Positions 35,583-48,765 of a stretch of DNA of 64,000 nt are shown piece by piece. The position numbers were made by a program, and so were the translations under genes. This DNA is from Gorsachius magnificus (taxonomy: Eukaryota; Chordata; Aves; Pelecaniformes; Ardeidae): positions 3,595,821 to 3,659,820 of the forward strand of contig CM067081.1 of NCBI GenBank assembly GCA_034008185.1, in the 5' to 3' direction. The notes under the pieces are model-generated. The model was given only the letters and a program-made list of their open reading frames with translations, was not told the DNA's origin and did no database searches. Position 1 is the first letter of the stretch; each line of letters opens with the position of its first letter.

Positions 35583-35743
35583 ACATTGGAACCAGCTTCC
35601 AGGGAATGGGTCGAGTCCCCATCCCTGGGGGTATTTAAAAACCAGGCAGACAAGGGCTTAGGGACAGGGTTTAGTGGTGGCAGTGTTAGGTTAATGGTTG
35701 GGCTTGATGATCTTTTCCAACCTAAACGATTCTATGATTCTAT
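35583..35743 (+). mobile_element. CR1 3' fragment (group A)
   Basis: The last about 160 bp, from the [16 protein letters not shown] coding segment to two octamers. It differs from sister copies by small deletions (for example before CAGTGTTAGG), so it is probably older. Confidence 0.9.
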
Positions 35744-37902
35744 CACTCCGTTTTGGATAACGTATGAATATCCAAAGGATCTCTTAAACCTTGCACCCCC
35801 ACAGCCACCAGTCACCAAATAACTCTATACAAGCAGGACACCTCCCACAACAGCCAAGTCTTAGGAGCATCTCTGCTGACCCTTGCTCTCTGCCACCAGC
35901 TTGCCACATGCTTTTGCATGACAGGCACATCCTGGAGACCAGACTCCATCCAGTAACGGATTAGCAGCAATTAAGCAGCGCTCATCAACCTGGTCCTAAC
36001 TGGACCTCCCCTGAACTGAACGGGAGCCACACTGGATCTTGCCTCTTTCCATTTCTGGGGCTAATTATTACCAACTAAACAGCACCAGGCTTTCCCTTTT
36101 TCTCTTTGCCATGCTTGTTAGCATTGTTTCTTCCAGCAGCTTTTCATCTCAATGGAGGCAATTGTGCCTGGCTGACATTTTAATTCTTTCCAGCTGAACA
36201 AAATGATGCAAATTAAGTGGAAGGGCTTGGGGAAGAGGGGGAAGGATGCTCCCAGCCCCCACAGTCTGTCCCAAAGGGAGGGTTTTGTGCTCAGATGCTC
36301 AGAAGATGCCATGAAGAAAGGTTCTGATGCCATGCTGACACCATGGTCTGGCCCCAGAGATGCTGTGTTGCACCACCACTACCTCTCTGGACCTGTTCCC
36401 CTTAAAGTCATGGTGGGGAAACTTAGAGGTGAAGGATTTGCAAGGTCTCCCAGCAGAGCAGGGGCACACATTCACCTTTACGTAGAGAAAGTATTTCCTA
36501 AGGCAGTCTGCTGCAGTGAGCCCATACCTTCGTTTAGGGACCCCTCCACCCAATTAAGTGAGGTTGAATGAGCTCCTGCCTCCTTTATGAAGGGTCTGCT
36601 GCTGAACTGTGCTGGTTAAAGACAGATGAAGAGAACGGACCAGCAAGTTGTGGATGTCTTTAGCAATACACAGGAATTCGAGCCATGAACTAAGACCTCT
36701 CTGGGTAAGATACTGCATAAATACAGAATAGAAAGCCTGCTTATACCCCTGAAGGTATTAAGAAGACCAAAGAGGTGCATTAAAAGTAGTGTATTTTTGC
36801 TTTTTTAGGTCTTAGGATTCTTTAGAGATACCTGAGTTGCATGTTTCAGCAGATAAGCCCTTTAGCCTAAGCTGGGACAAAAAGAAATGTCAAAAGCAGA
36901 ATTAAAGGCAAAAAGTCTTAGCAGCTGGTATTAACCGCAGGGAACAAGATCAGGCTGGTTCAGTAAACCACAGGGCAACACAATTAAACTGGTGCTGGAT
37001 TAAGCCTGCCCTGAAACCAGAAGATGAAATCAGAAACGTTTGCTTGCCACGTTTGTGTTCCTGCAGCCTCATACTAGTGAGCAGGGATGGAAAAGGGTTT
37101 GGCCTTTCAGCTGTTCCTCATTCTAGCACCACACTCATGGTTACACCACGGCTCCCAGCTTCAAGGCAACAGGAGCCTTGCCTCCTTGCTTGCTTCTTGG
37201 ACACATCCCCCTCATGATGGCCCTTCTTTCCATATTTAGGAAGGATAAATTTTTGACACTCAGCTACTCTTTCTGTGCTACGCTTGGACAGATTTTCCAA
37301 CGTCTTGCAAAATCTAATATTCATATTCCTTGATTGCCGTATCACACCAAGCATTTTAATGTCCAACTCCTGCCTGAGGGCAAAGAATTTGTACTATGGT
37401 CTGAAGGAGCATGGATGTCACCAGAACTAGCATGAGGCTATCTGGCTCAGACACCAGTAGCACTGTAGCCACATCAAACAGATTGTCCAACAACCCCAGG
37501 AGCTTCCCATTTCAGCATACAGCAGGAGACAGGAGCTGGTGCAGGAGGTGGTAAGGAACTGGAGATCAGGGGGAGTGCAAGGGACCACAGGGAAATCAGA
37601 TGCAGGAGATGAAGAAAGAAGGTGGAAGAGAAATGACAGACACAAACACAGTCCCCGGTGAGCTGATTGCCATCAACTGAAATGCCTGTGCTTTCTCTGC
37701 CCCAGCTTCCAAAAAGGTAGCACCACTGGGTCTGGAGAGCCCATCCCAACCTTTGAGACCAGACCAAACTGCCTACACGGGGAACCAAATCGTTCAAGGT
37801 CATGCTACAGCCTGGGGCAACTCACAGACACTCCTGAAAGGTGATTTGGATCTTCGCAGGACCAAATCAGTTTCTGGAGGCACCTATTTCCCTTCATTAA
37901 CT
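35744..37902. other. Unique sequence, no gene seen
   Basis: About 2.2 kb, nothing recognised. A plus frame at 36203-36571 (122 codons) has no motif. Confidence 0.45.
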
Positions 37903-38044
37903 ACAGAATCATAGAATCACAGAATCGTTTAGGTTGGAAAAGATCCTTAAGATCATTGAGTCCAACCGTTAACCTAATGCTGCCATCCCACCACTAAACC
38001 ATGTCCCTGAGCACCTCATCTGCCCAGCTTTTAAATACTTCCAG
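37903..38044 (-). mobile_element. CR1 3' fragment (group A)
   Basis: Octamers at the left edge, then GTTTAGGTTGGAAAAG and the antisense of the ORF2 end, truncated at CTTCCAG (38044). Only 142 bp long. Confidence 0.92.
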
Positions 38045-41000
38045 AAAGAGTCAAGCACGTCTGAGGTCCCAACCCACATGCCTCAGGAATTCAAGCTGCT
38101 TTTAGTGGCAGAATAGCCCAGGGAGGACCACAGTGAAGGAGAAGTGAAGATGTTTTCCAAAAAGTTTCAGTGCTAAATTTTTCAGCTGCCTCAGAAACTA
38201 ATGTGAACAGCAGACTCCCACTTACAAAAAACACCTCTGTGCCTTTCTTCCCCATGTGCCATGGGGTGCAAGACCCATTTTTTCTTGGTGATAAGGGCTT
38301 CTTTCAGGTGGTGGAATTGGTGCCTCTAACACCCAGAACAAACAATGTGATTCTGGCAGGTTTTCAAAGCACCCATCCTAACACCTGAGGAAACGTCATT
38401 GGGACGTGCTGAACTGAGAAACGAGGAGCACGAGGGGGGAAAAGGCCTGCTGTTTTCAGCCTTTGCCATGATTTTCTTTTTCTTTATGGATGTATTTGAA
38501 CAGGTCTCAGCAGGGGTCTGGAACTACAAATGCTGCCAGGCTTTCATTCTGCGGCACAGCTTACAGTGTCTCTGCAAATCCATGCAGGTCTGAAATATTT
38601 CCAATCAAAATTGAGCTCCAGGACACTTATTTATTTATTTCCTTATTCTGCATCTCTGTATAACCTTATGACTCTAACTTCAGAAAGGAGAGGCACAGAA
38701 AGGAGCAGAGGGCGAAGGAGATAATAAGCATTTTCTGATTTATAAAGGGCTGTTTGTTTGGGGTTTTATTCTTGCAGAAAGGATCTCTGTCCAGTAAGTC
38801 AAATTCCTTGGGGGATTTAAAGGAACATGACACTATCCCTCTGTTATTTCACTTAGAGGCCTTGCACCTCAGGCTGTGGTTTCTTGATGCGTTTTCTTTT
38901 GCAGCAACATCAGCTTAAACAATTGCCTCCCGATCCTTGTCCCTTACCCCCTCCTGAGTGTTCGTTCCTGCCGTATCATGGTGTAGTACTGGAAAGCTGT
39001 GGCTGAGTAGGGTAGGATAAAAAGAATCAGGGAAGCAACTGATTACCCAAATAAAATCTGTTTGGCTATGTTGCTTTTAAGCTGGATCCGTTCCCCAAAC
39101 CAGTTCTCAGCAGAGCAGCTGTGCTGGCAGGGGAGAAGGGATGGCATGCAGCAGCCTGACGGCAGGAACGAGAGGCGGCAGAGGGAGAGAGAGCAGAAAA
39201 GCCATCAGAGACAACGGACCTTGAAGCTAAAGACTCAATTAGTGCCTTCTCATGCAGCTGTTCCATGAGAAAAAAAATGGTAAATCACAGGTCCTGCATC
39301 CTCCCCAGCATGCAGCTATGCCTGGAGCATCTGCAGTATCGATGCAGAGTCCTTCCCCACCTTAGGGACCCAGCAGGAGAGGAGGGAGGACCAGAATGCT
39401 CTGAGATCTATGCAACAAGAAAGTTTGGAAAGACTCAGCTCGAGAGCTGCGCACCTTTAAGCTGCATCTGTGCACATCCAAGCCCTGGATCTAAGGAAGA
39501 TTTTGCAATAATGTGTACAGAAAGAGGAAAGCGGTGAGCACTGTGAGGCCTCTGGAAATGTTTCCAAGCTCCTAAAGTCAGCGTAGAAATAGTCTTGGCT
39601 ATTCAAACAGTTCAGTAAGGTGGAGATAAATGGATGGTAAGAGCTGCAGGGGGGAAGGCTCTCACACAGCTACCACAAGCTCCTGTGCAGGAGCAGAGGA
39701 CGGGACAAAGTGAAAAATAACTGCGCACAGCAAGCACACGGGCAGTTCTGGTGTAGGTGCTAAGATGAACAAGGTAGCGGTGGGGCTGAGGAGAGGAAGG
39801 ACTTTCTGTCTGTCTGTCTTTCGGTGAAGAGCAGGAAGGGCAGGAGGGGGAAGGGAGCACCACTTTGCAGAATGCTAATGAGGTGGAGGTGATGCTGCTT
39901 GATGTAGAGCTGAATGTGCTTAAGGGACCCTCCAGGGATGATTGCTCAAACGACTTTCAGAAAACGCCACCGGGACACTCCCAGCCCCGCACGGAGTGCG
40001 CAGCGCAATACATCTTCGCCTGGCAAGATTGGCACACGGGTGATGAATGTCAACGGTGCAGAAATTGTCTTCAAGGGGAGAAAGGTAATTAACTTTGGAA
40101 GCAAGGATTGGGATTGAATGCACGCAGGCATGCTTTGTGCAGGGCTGGATTTGCAAGGAGCTGGGTGAGACCGGGGTGCAACACTTGTGGATGTGTGTCC
40201 CCGTTGAGGGTGAGCTGGGGGTAGCTGACTGCTCCAAAGCCTGCCATGTGATGCAGAATTTACTGTCTCATCTTGGGAAGGTCCGAAAGTCCCATTTCTG
40301 ACCCCAGTGATCAAATATGGCAGGCAGGCTAGTCCTTAACTTCAAGCTCAAGCCCTGAAGTTGCAAAGGAGTCAAAGGGGACGGAGGCTTAGCATGGCAA
40401 GAGAGAAACTGCTGTGCAGCTCTCGGAGGAACTGTGTCTGTCCTTATGATCTTACCATGAGAGTGTGTTTTGCAGTTAACACCTCCCTAATTAATACACA
40501 TGAACACGGAGGAAGGGAAAATGCCTAACGCCTTTCCACATTATCAGGAGGCCACCCAGACAAGCTGGTTGTCCAGTGGATGCCCCGATCTATCGTGCAT
40601 ATTTTGGCATAGTTAAGGGTGCCAGTGTGGGGTTTGTGCCCGTGTTAGGAGGAGACAAACCTCCTCCAGCCTTTACCACACCTTATCAGCAGCTGTAAGT
40701 TGTTTCTGAGACTTTGCTTCAGCTGCGACGCCACCCTATTTCAAACACAAACTGTTCCGCTTCCAAGTCCAGTTCAGCACGCCAAGCAACAGCAGTATCC
40801 ACGTGCTTACTGGGAGGTCCTTCACAAAACACAAGCATTTATCCAAATAACTAAGAGAAAACCAATGTCTTTCCCTACCACCTCAGCAAAAGAAACACAT
40901 TGTTCCCATTAAACCCCAAGGAGTACGCTTCGCTGTGAGGCAATACCATGGGGAGAGAGAACAAAGGCACACTGGGCAAAAACATACCCAATTTCATTCC

Positions 41001-42959
41001 AGGGTTCATGTTTTAGCATCTTGTAACTCAAAATTGCCTTCATTGCTTTTAGTCTATTTTGGCACCATAATTTGCCTTTGCCTTCTGTTTTCAACCCAAA
41101 TCGATTTTAAAGCCGAAGCTACAAAAAAGTACTAAGGCTAGGCTTTGTTCTGAAAGGTGATTACGCCTTTGCTCTGGGGGTGCTCTTGCCTGTTCAGGAT
41201 TCTTGGCTGGCTTCAGCAGCAGCCCTGACATTTGTGGTGGTGGGCGGACGTGAAGGAAGACACTGCTCCCATCCTAACCAGCTAAGATTAATGCCTATCA
41301 TGACAGCCCTATTCAGTACACCTATTGTCGAGCCAGCTCATATTTCTGCTCTGAATTGTACTTTGAAGAGGTTTCTCTTTCTCTCCACTGGCTATACCTT
41401 AGGTGACTGTGCTCATGACCTGAGCATACAAACGAAGGTCCTGAAGTAGACAGCAGAAATGTTCCCAGGAAGGTTTTGTTTTCCTGCACCTGTAGGGCTC
41501 AGGGGCAGTTGCTTGGCTAATGCACCTGGAGATTTCTCCTTGTTTTCTGCAATCTCTGTTGGTTATTTGAATAGATGCCATAGGGTATGATTTATATCAC
41601 CTAAGTTTACACATTAAAAAAGATCAGCATTTAAGTCTAAGTATTCTCTCTATAGGCAAGGGAAAGAGATTTTCAGAGGGCAATTCAGCCAACCCACTTT
41701 GGACACATACATTAGGGCGGTCTGAATAAACCTGCACAAGTGCCTTTCTCTTTCCACCCACCAGAAAAGCAGCCTGGGGCACTTAAGCTTGTGGCTTCCA
41801 AAGACAAAGGTATTTTCCACTCCAGTATTTTACATTTCCACAGATCTTCATTTCCTCTGAGTGCTTAGAAAGCTATTACAATCCCTTTCAGTCTAATTCT
41901 CCATTCCAGTTATTCTGTACACAAATGTAGGTAGGATTTGTATTTAATGATGGACCAAAAAAGGGAAGACTTTCAGGAAACAGCAGGGGTATTGGTTTAG
42001 AAATATGAAAAAGATAATAGATTTTCATGGTTTTGGAACAATGCTGCAGTTAAACATGGTTTTGTCAGCTTTCTGTTGTGTAGTTCATCATTTGGAATTC
42101 ATTAAGAAGTTATTTGCCTTTAGAGAGAGAATGGCCAAACTACAGCAAAGGCCCAAAGTTATAGTCCTGAATCTTAACTAGATTCAATCCCTCTCTGAAG
42201 GCTGAAGCAGTTTATATCAGTCTGAGAAAGGTCATAGCTCAGATTCTGCAGTTAGAAATCTACACAGGTAGAACAAAGTTGGGCCCAACTGGCTAGATTA
42301 TCGTAAAAGTGTTTGACACAAGCCCATCAGAAGAAGCTGCTAAGGAATGTGGCTGAGTTCCAAAGCCCTGGACTTCTCTGCAAAGTGATACCTCCCCTTG
42401 CTGGAATTTAAAGAAATTAATAACAGAGCTGCAGAGGGTCAATGCAGTCAAGGTCTACAGAGCTGTCAGCAGAACGTCCCAGCAGTGACAGGAAAGCCAA
42501 ATTCCATCCTGATGTCTTGGTACTCCCGGAAGAAGTTCATCTCAGATGGGTGAAGCTGGGATTTCAGACTCCAATGCCTATTACAAAATGAGCAGGACGT
42601 GATTCATTTAGGCTCATCCATCTCTGGATGCTTACTCTCGAGGGAATGGAAGCAGAATCCTCTGTTAGCTTGGATTATTCTGGTCTGAACTTGGAGTGAC
42701 TCCAGTTGACACCAACATTACTGGTGTAAAAGAGAAGAGGCTCTGGTCAGTTCCTCATAGTTTCTCATGAGGAACCACTTGCGTTACTGGTTACATGTGG
42801 TAACACCACATTCAACGCAAGTTCAACACTGGGATCACAGTCCCCTCACCCTCCTCTTCATGAAGAGCCAAAGCCAACCACATGCTCTACACCACACAGC
42901 AGGGGCAGCTGCACCCTTTTTCTCAGCCCTGGATCTTGCACCATGAAGTTGTTTAGTTC
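38045..42959. other. Unique sequence, no gene seen
   Basis: About 4.9 kb. Holds a short (TGTC)n at 39804. Several short open frames on both strands at 39.9-40.3 kb overlap each other and show no domain. A GGAGAAAGGTAATT at about 40077 resembles a splice donor but has no acceptor or credible exon. Composition turns AT-rich after 41.6 kb. Confidence 0.5.
39804..39820. repeat. (TGTC)n short microsatellite
   Basis: About four TGTC/TCTG units. Confidence 0.7.
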
Positions 42960-43366
42960 ACAGAATCACAGAATTGCAGGGGTTGGAAGGGACCTCGGGA
43001 GCTCACCTAGTGCCACCCCCCTGCCCAAGCAGGCTCACCCAGAGCAGGGGGCACAGGACAGCGTCCAGGAGGGGGTTGAAGATCTACAGAGAAGGAGACT
43101 CCACAGCCCCCCTGGGCAGCCTGGGCCAGGGCTCGGGCACCCTCACAGTCAAGAAGTTCTTCCTCCCATTCAACTGGAACCTCTTCTGCTTCAGGTTGTG
43201 CCCCTTGCCGCTTGTCCTGGCGCTGGGCACCACTGCAAAGAGTCTGGCTCCGTCCTCGTGACATCCACCCTTAAGATATTTGTAAGTGTTGATGAGGTCC
43301 CCTCTCAGTCTTCTCTTCTTCAGGCTGAACAAGCCCAGCTCCCTCAGCCTTTCCTCGTAGGACAGT
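42960..43366 (-). mobile_element. CR1 3' fragment (group C)
   Basis: Sister of 22489-22784 but longer. After the octamers (CAGAATCACAGAATTG) it covers antisense of the ORF2 C-terminal region, whose minus frame (43084-43407) reads [16 protein letters not shown] and WPRLPRGAVESPSL. The frame then breaks before the 3' end. 5'-truncated at about 43366. Confidence 0.93.
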
Positions 43367-46300
43367 TGTCCGCTTCCTATTAATAGTTGTCCATTATAGT
43401 TGTTCACTTCTTATTAATTTCAGCCGCTTGCATGGTTGGATCTAGATATTTCTCTGTTCCTGGAAACTGTCTGAGACCTCCCACCGACATAGGACCCAAG
43501 ATCAAACCAATGGCCTCCGAAGCTGGAAAACCCCAAATACTTAATTTGAGCTAACTAAGGTTTTCCAGGCAGCCCCCTGTACAATTCCTACCCTCTGTGG
43601 ATAAGTAGGCATGTACTACACAGAGCAAGACTCACCATGCCCTTGGAAGAAGGCGAGAACAAGGACCACACACATCTTCCATTGAACCCTGCAGCATCCA
43701 CGTATGAAAGGGACAGGGCAGGGGGCACTGGGTTCTCCATGCAGCCAGCGTTGAATGGATGGAGCTGGCAAAGCCGGGTTTCACCAGGGCAGGTGTTTGC
43801 TGGCAGCAGCTACTTTTGTTTATCAAGTTCCTTGTAACCGCATGAATTAGAGACTGGATCATTAGCTTTACAATGAACCAGAATGCTGATTTATTTAATG
43901 AATGTAAATGGTCTTTCTCTAGCTAATTAAATTAGGGAAATGAGAACTGTTGGCAATAAAATGGATAGCAAGGAGGGAAAAAGCTTCTGTACTCCAGTGA
44001 CAGTTGTAATATAGGGCTTTCCATGCCCATGCTCCTCTGTAAAATCTTCGAACCAAGTTTCTGTCCTTGAGGGCAGGATTTTACTACATGATCGGTGATC
44101 AGCCATGGGTTACTGGAGGTCTGTAAAGATCCTGAACCAAGGCAGGTGATGGACTAGGTGTCACTTTCTAGTTACACCTGTGTGCATCCAGACTAAACTG
44201 AGTGGTCTCCTTGAGTTCCTATCAGCGTAAATACAATTATTTGCATAATTACTGAAATGAGCTCTTTACAATCATTTCCACTTGCATCTAGCAGGACCCA
44301 GTTTCTCAGTGCTTTTGAAATTCCCTGGGTTGAAAACTCTCCTGTTCCAAACCACCTCCTTATGAAAACACACTATGGTCCTTCAGCGGTCAAGTCCAGC
44401 ATCCAGTAAGCTCAGTCTTGACTTTATAATACTTAAGCCAGAGATAAAAAAAATTGTGTTCATACAAAGGCTCACACAGATGGAGCCAAGCCATGTGTTT
44501 CAGGACTGTAAAAGACCCAACACCACAGCAGGAGTCGATTCTGCATCTGTCATAGCAGTGTTATGAGCTCTCATGCTTTGGGACAACACTGTGGAGGACC
44601 TCAAGGGTGTCAGAGACACCCAAATCTCCCTCATCAAACAGTATTTTGCAAAATTTCAGCTTCACAATGTTGAATTCCCAGTGAATTCCTTATTCCATAG
44701 ACATTGCTCATCTCAGGAACCTCTTCTCCCACCTAAGACAGCTGTAGCAATTAGAAGACTCCTTCAGGTATCCCAATGGCCAAATGCTGGGCAATAAATC
44801 TTAACAATTCCTTTCAGATGAGGCATGGGTATGCTTAAGATAATAGAGCTCATAGAGGAATGGCATTTATTTCCTGCCAAAGAACATAACTAAAAGCCAA
44901 AGTGCCTTTTGACAGGTTTATAATCCACCCATGCATTGCCATCTATGTAGGTCATATATTAGTCAAGCCATATACTACTCAAGACTCCTCTTAATAAGCA
45001 ACTTAAAGACTTTTAACAGCCTTTTTGTAGACTATTAGGAAGTAATGTAATAACAGAAATATCACAAAACACTGTCTGTCCAAAGCACCTGCAAACAGAT
45101 TGTTATTCTCAGGAAATAAATCAAATAAAAGACTTCAAGCTTCAGGGAAATAACTTCCATTAATTAAACCATGTAAATGACCAATGTCTTCAAATCAAAT
45201 CAAGTCGGCATAAATAACTCATCACAAAAGGCCACTCCTTGCCCAGAGGTTGTGGAGGGAGTCATCACGTCTTTAACTGTTATTAACGGGAATAAGTCTG
45301 TAAAGATTTAGGTTTATGCTTGAATTTTCAGGGTTATACATCTACATGGGAGGCAATAATTGGAAAGCAGTGATGATTAATATGCCTGATTAATTGCACT
45401 ATCAGAAAACAGGCAATGCAATTACAGAGTCTTTCAGACATGCATGATCCTAAACTCCATCACCAACTGAATAAACCAAACACAAACAGAATTAATCAAA
45501 TGAAATGGGAAAACTGAATTTAAGTAAACGCATGCAAAATGTCAAAGACACCTCCATTCTGGATCCCTCTCAATATCAGCAAGAGAAGCGTAAAATTAAA
45601 AAGGTGAAGGAGATAAATGATGCATCCCCTAACAAAATCAAGGGAATCTCCCAGCACAGGCTCTTATGGCTCCCTTTGGTCTGCATCTAGCGTGGCGGAA
45701 TACAAAGTGGGCAAAGCCACCTTTGGGGTGGTGTTTCAGGACAGGCTGCAAAGTGCTTGAGGCTGTTACCACTGGCCATGACTAATTCAGGACTTCATCT
45801 GTTCCCAAAGGCAGCTCTGCAAAGACCTTTGGGCTGTGGTTGACCTCGTTCAGTAAGGCAACGCTGCAATTTATTACCGTTGAAAAGGGGTTGCTTCCCT
45901 TCCCTCTCCCATATTCCTCATCTCCCTTGCCCCTCACCAGCCTCTCCCAAGAAGGGAGAAGGACTTTTCTCAGCAGCAACCATGTTCCCTCAGCTGGTAG
46001 TAAAACAACAGCCATATTTTTGTTGGCAGAGGGGATGTAACTGCTCTCCCTCCAACTCTTCCCCACCGCAATGTGCTTTCCCCAGCTTGGCTGCATGCTA
46101 CCACTTTGAGTCATTCCCATGCAGCAGGCTGGGGGTCTTATGCTAAACGTGTGAATTGATTCAAATTAAAAATAACCTTGCCAAAAAAAGAGAGGTTTTT
46201 TTTAATGCTGTAGAGGGGGTGGAGCAGCCCATTGATGGGAATAGCAACCAGGGGCAGGGTGAGAGCTGCTGAAGCCAATTTTGGCTCCATGATAAGTGAG

Positions 46301-47110
46301 TGCCTTTCGAGCCACAGTTCAGCCAAGGGAATGAGGGGGTGGGGGGGAGGTTACCGGTGGACTAGGGGCTCCTCAGTCCCTCTGTAGGTCCACCTCTTCA
46401 TGATCTGTGGGGAGGTCACAGCACAATGGAGAGCAAAGCCAAGACCTCTTAGCTGTCAGGAGAAAGTCTTCATAAGAAGACACCCCACCAGGAAGCCCTT
46501 CCTGGTGAGGCAAAGCAGCACAAAAGCAGCACAACAGATTGGTGGCCTGATGGGAACTGCTGCTTCCTTCTTTTGCAGAAGCTTGGGGTGCCTTTTTCTA
46601 CTCTAGTGCACAACCTTTTGCTCCTTCTTAACCCCTGATACCTTTCCCCCTCCCCTCTTCACTGGAGGCAGACCCTGACCCTGCAAATACAATGCTTTCC
46701 AAGAACATTACAGCATTGTAAATTGGGGGTTTTTTAGTTGTTTATTTTTTATTTTATGGGTCCCTAGGGTTTATTCAGGGGATTGACGTACATGTTCCAG
46801 CATGTGGTCACGAGCGGTGGCAGCAGCTCTCAACTGAGCTCTGGTATTCTTTTTGTGTGTTATTTTTCCACAGCAGGAGTTGAGTGCCAGCTCACAACCC
46901 TAATTTTAAAAGAGAGAGAAAGAGCAAGAAAGACCTCCTCAAATGCTCCACTTTCACTGAGAGCCCATTTGCAAAGGAATATTTCCACTGTCAGTACAAC
47001 CTGATGGCTTTCCCAGAACAGGGAGTTGTTTACCACAAGTTCATGCCACATGTTGAATTTCTCACTTGGAAACCAGTTCATCCCTACAAGAAGCCACAGA
47101 ATAGAATATA
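43367..47110. other. AT-rich unique DNA, possible regulatory region
   Basis: About 3.7 kb, no repeat recognised. The part at about 43840-45500 is rich in TAATTA/TTAATT homeodomain-type cores and has a perfect POU octamer ATTTGCAT (44239-44246) and paired ATTAAT/GATTAATTGCA strings at about 45373-45400. This composition is common in vertebrate conserved enhancers, but conservation cannot be judged from one sequence. No credible exon. Confidence 0.4.
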
Positions 47111-47480
47111 GAGTCATAGAATCATAGAATCACTTTGGTTGGAAAAGACCTTTAAGATCATTGAGTCCAACCTTTAACCTAACCCTGCCATCCCACCACT
47201 AAACCATGTCCCTAAGCACCGCATCTGCCCTTCTTTTAATACCTCCAGGGATGGGGACTCGACCACCTCCCTGGGCAGCTCATTCCAGAGCCTGACAACC
47301 CTTTCTGTGAAGATGTTTTTCCCAATGTCCAACCTAAACCTGCCCTGGCGCAACTTCAGACCATTTCCTCTCATCCTATCGTCCGTTACCAGGGAGAAGA
47401 GGCCGACCCCCACCTCGCTACAGCCTCCTCTCAGGCAGTTGTAGAGGGCGATAAGGGCTCCCCTCAGCCTCCTCTTCTCC
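47111..47480 (-). mobile_element. CR1 3' fragment (group A)
   Basis: Octamers at 47111, then the antisense C-terminus. The minus frame 47482-47174 stays open ([45 protein letters not shown]), so it has accumulated few indels. 5'-truncated at the start of the LEKRRLRG segment. Confidence 0.94.
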
Positions 47481-47684
47481 AACTAAAATGGACCAAGAAG
47501 CAGCAAAGCGACCATCAGAGTGATTTGATTGCAGCAAGTGGGAAGCGTAGGTCATTCAGAGTGGGAGCAAATCACAACGGCTGCTTTCCCCTCTCCTCTG
47601 AGAGGTACAACTCCTACAAAGCACCCCAGGAGGAACTCAGCCTGAAAGCCCTTAGGGGTCCTTTATGTTTGCTTCCACATTTGT

Positions 47685-48491
47685 ATGTGCACCCTCAGCA
47701 AGTTTGCGGATGACACCAAACTGAGTGGTGCGGTTGACACACCAGAAGGACGGGATGTCATCCAGAGAGACCTGGACAGGCTGGAGAGGTGGGCCTGTGT
47801 GAACCTCATGAGGTTCAACAAGGCCAAGTGCAAGGTCCTGCACCTGGGTCGGGGTAACCCCCGGTATCAGTACAGGCTGGGGGAAGAAAGGATGGAGAGC
47901 AGCCCTGCCCAGAGGGACTTGGGGGTGCTGGGGGATGAAAAGCTGGACATGAGCCGGCAATGTGCGCTGGCGGCCCAGAAGGCCAACCCTACCCTGGGCT
48001 GCATCAGGAGAAGCGTGGCCAGCAGGTCAAGGGAGGTGATTCTGCCCCTCTGCTCTGCTCTGGGGAGACCTCACCTGGAGTACTGCGTCCAGCTCTGGAG
48101 CCCTCAGCACAAGAAGGACATGGACCTGTTGGAGCGGGGCCAGAGGAGGGCTACAAAAATGATCCGAGGGCTGGAGCCCCTCTTCTATGAGGTCAGGCTG
48201 GGAGAGTTGGGGGTGTTCAGCCTGGAGAAGAGAAGGCTGCGGGGAGACCTGATTACAGCCTTTCAGTACCTAAAGGGGGCCTATAGGAAAGATGGGGGCA
48301 ATCTTTTTAGTAGGGCCAGCTGTGACAGGACAAGGGGTAATGGTTTTAAACTGAAGCAGGGTAGGTTTAGACTGGATATAAGGAAGAAATTCTTTACAAT
48401 GAGGGTGGTAAAACCCTGGCAGGGGTTGCCCAGAGAGGTGGTGGAGGCCCCATCCCTGGAAACATTCAAGGCCAGGTGGATGGGGCTGTGA
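47685..48491 (+). pseudogene. CR1 ORF2 reverse-transcriptase C-terminal remnant
   Basis: A 268-codon open frame that is the 3' part of CR1 ORF2. It starts just before the RT catalytic box (FADD at residues 7-10), continues through the thumb-like [17 protein letters not shown] region and the [24 protein letters not shown] segment to the conserved C-terminal FTMRVVKPW and [14 protein letters not shown]. Everything before FADD (endonuclease and most of the RT fingers and palm) is missing. A 1-bp deletion near 48478 relative to the copies at 58757 and 62595 shifts the frame, giving an early stop. The ATG at 47685 is incidental. In life the protein would copy CR1 RNA at its genomic target; this remnant cannot. 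Confidence 0.9.
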
Positions 48492-48600
48492 GCAACCTGA
48501 TGTGGTTAAAGGTGTCCCTGCTCCCTGCAGGGGGGTTGGACTGGGTGACCTTTAGGGGTCCCTTCCAACCCCAAACATTCTATGATTCTATGATTCTATG
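47688..48600 (+). mobile_element. CR1 5'-truncated copy (group B)
   Basis: 913 bp ending in two and a half perfect octamers at 48600. Truncated at CACCCTCAGCAAGTTTGC. It shows little decay. It lies between two minus-strand CR1 copies, and its tail faces the tail of 48766-49170 across 165 bp. Confidence 0.95.
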
Positions 48601-48765
48601 TTCTCGTAAGGTCTGAGATGAATCCCAGACTGCAGGTCTGGATTACAGTGCAATATGGTTTTCAGGATAAAACCAGGGAATTTGGGGATTGGAGCAATCA
48701 GTACCTGTGAAAACTAATGACAGTTGTTAAATATTATGGGTGGGACTCAGGACAAGGCATAAATT

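Noticed and set aside
39865..40117. Possible exon ending at GGAGAAAGGTAATT with a Cys/Trp-rich frame
   Set aside because: No acceptor, no recognisable domain and competing frames on both strands. Not supportable as an exon.
48580..48600. ATTCTATG tandem repeats as independent microsatellites
   Set aside because: Each occurs at the 3' end of a CR1 body and is the family's normal tail.
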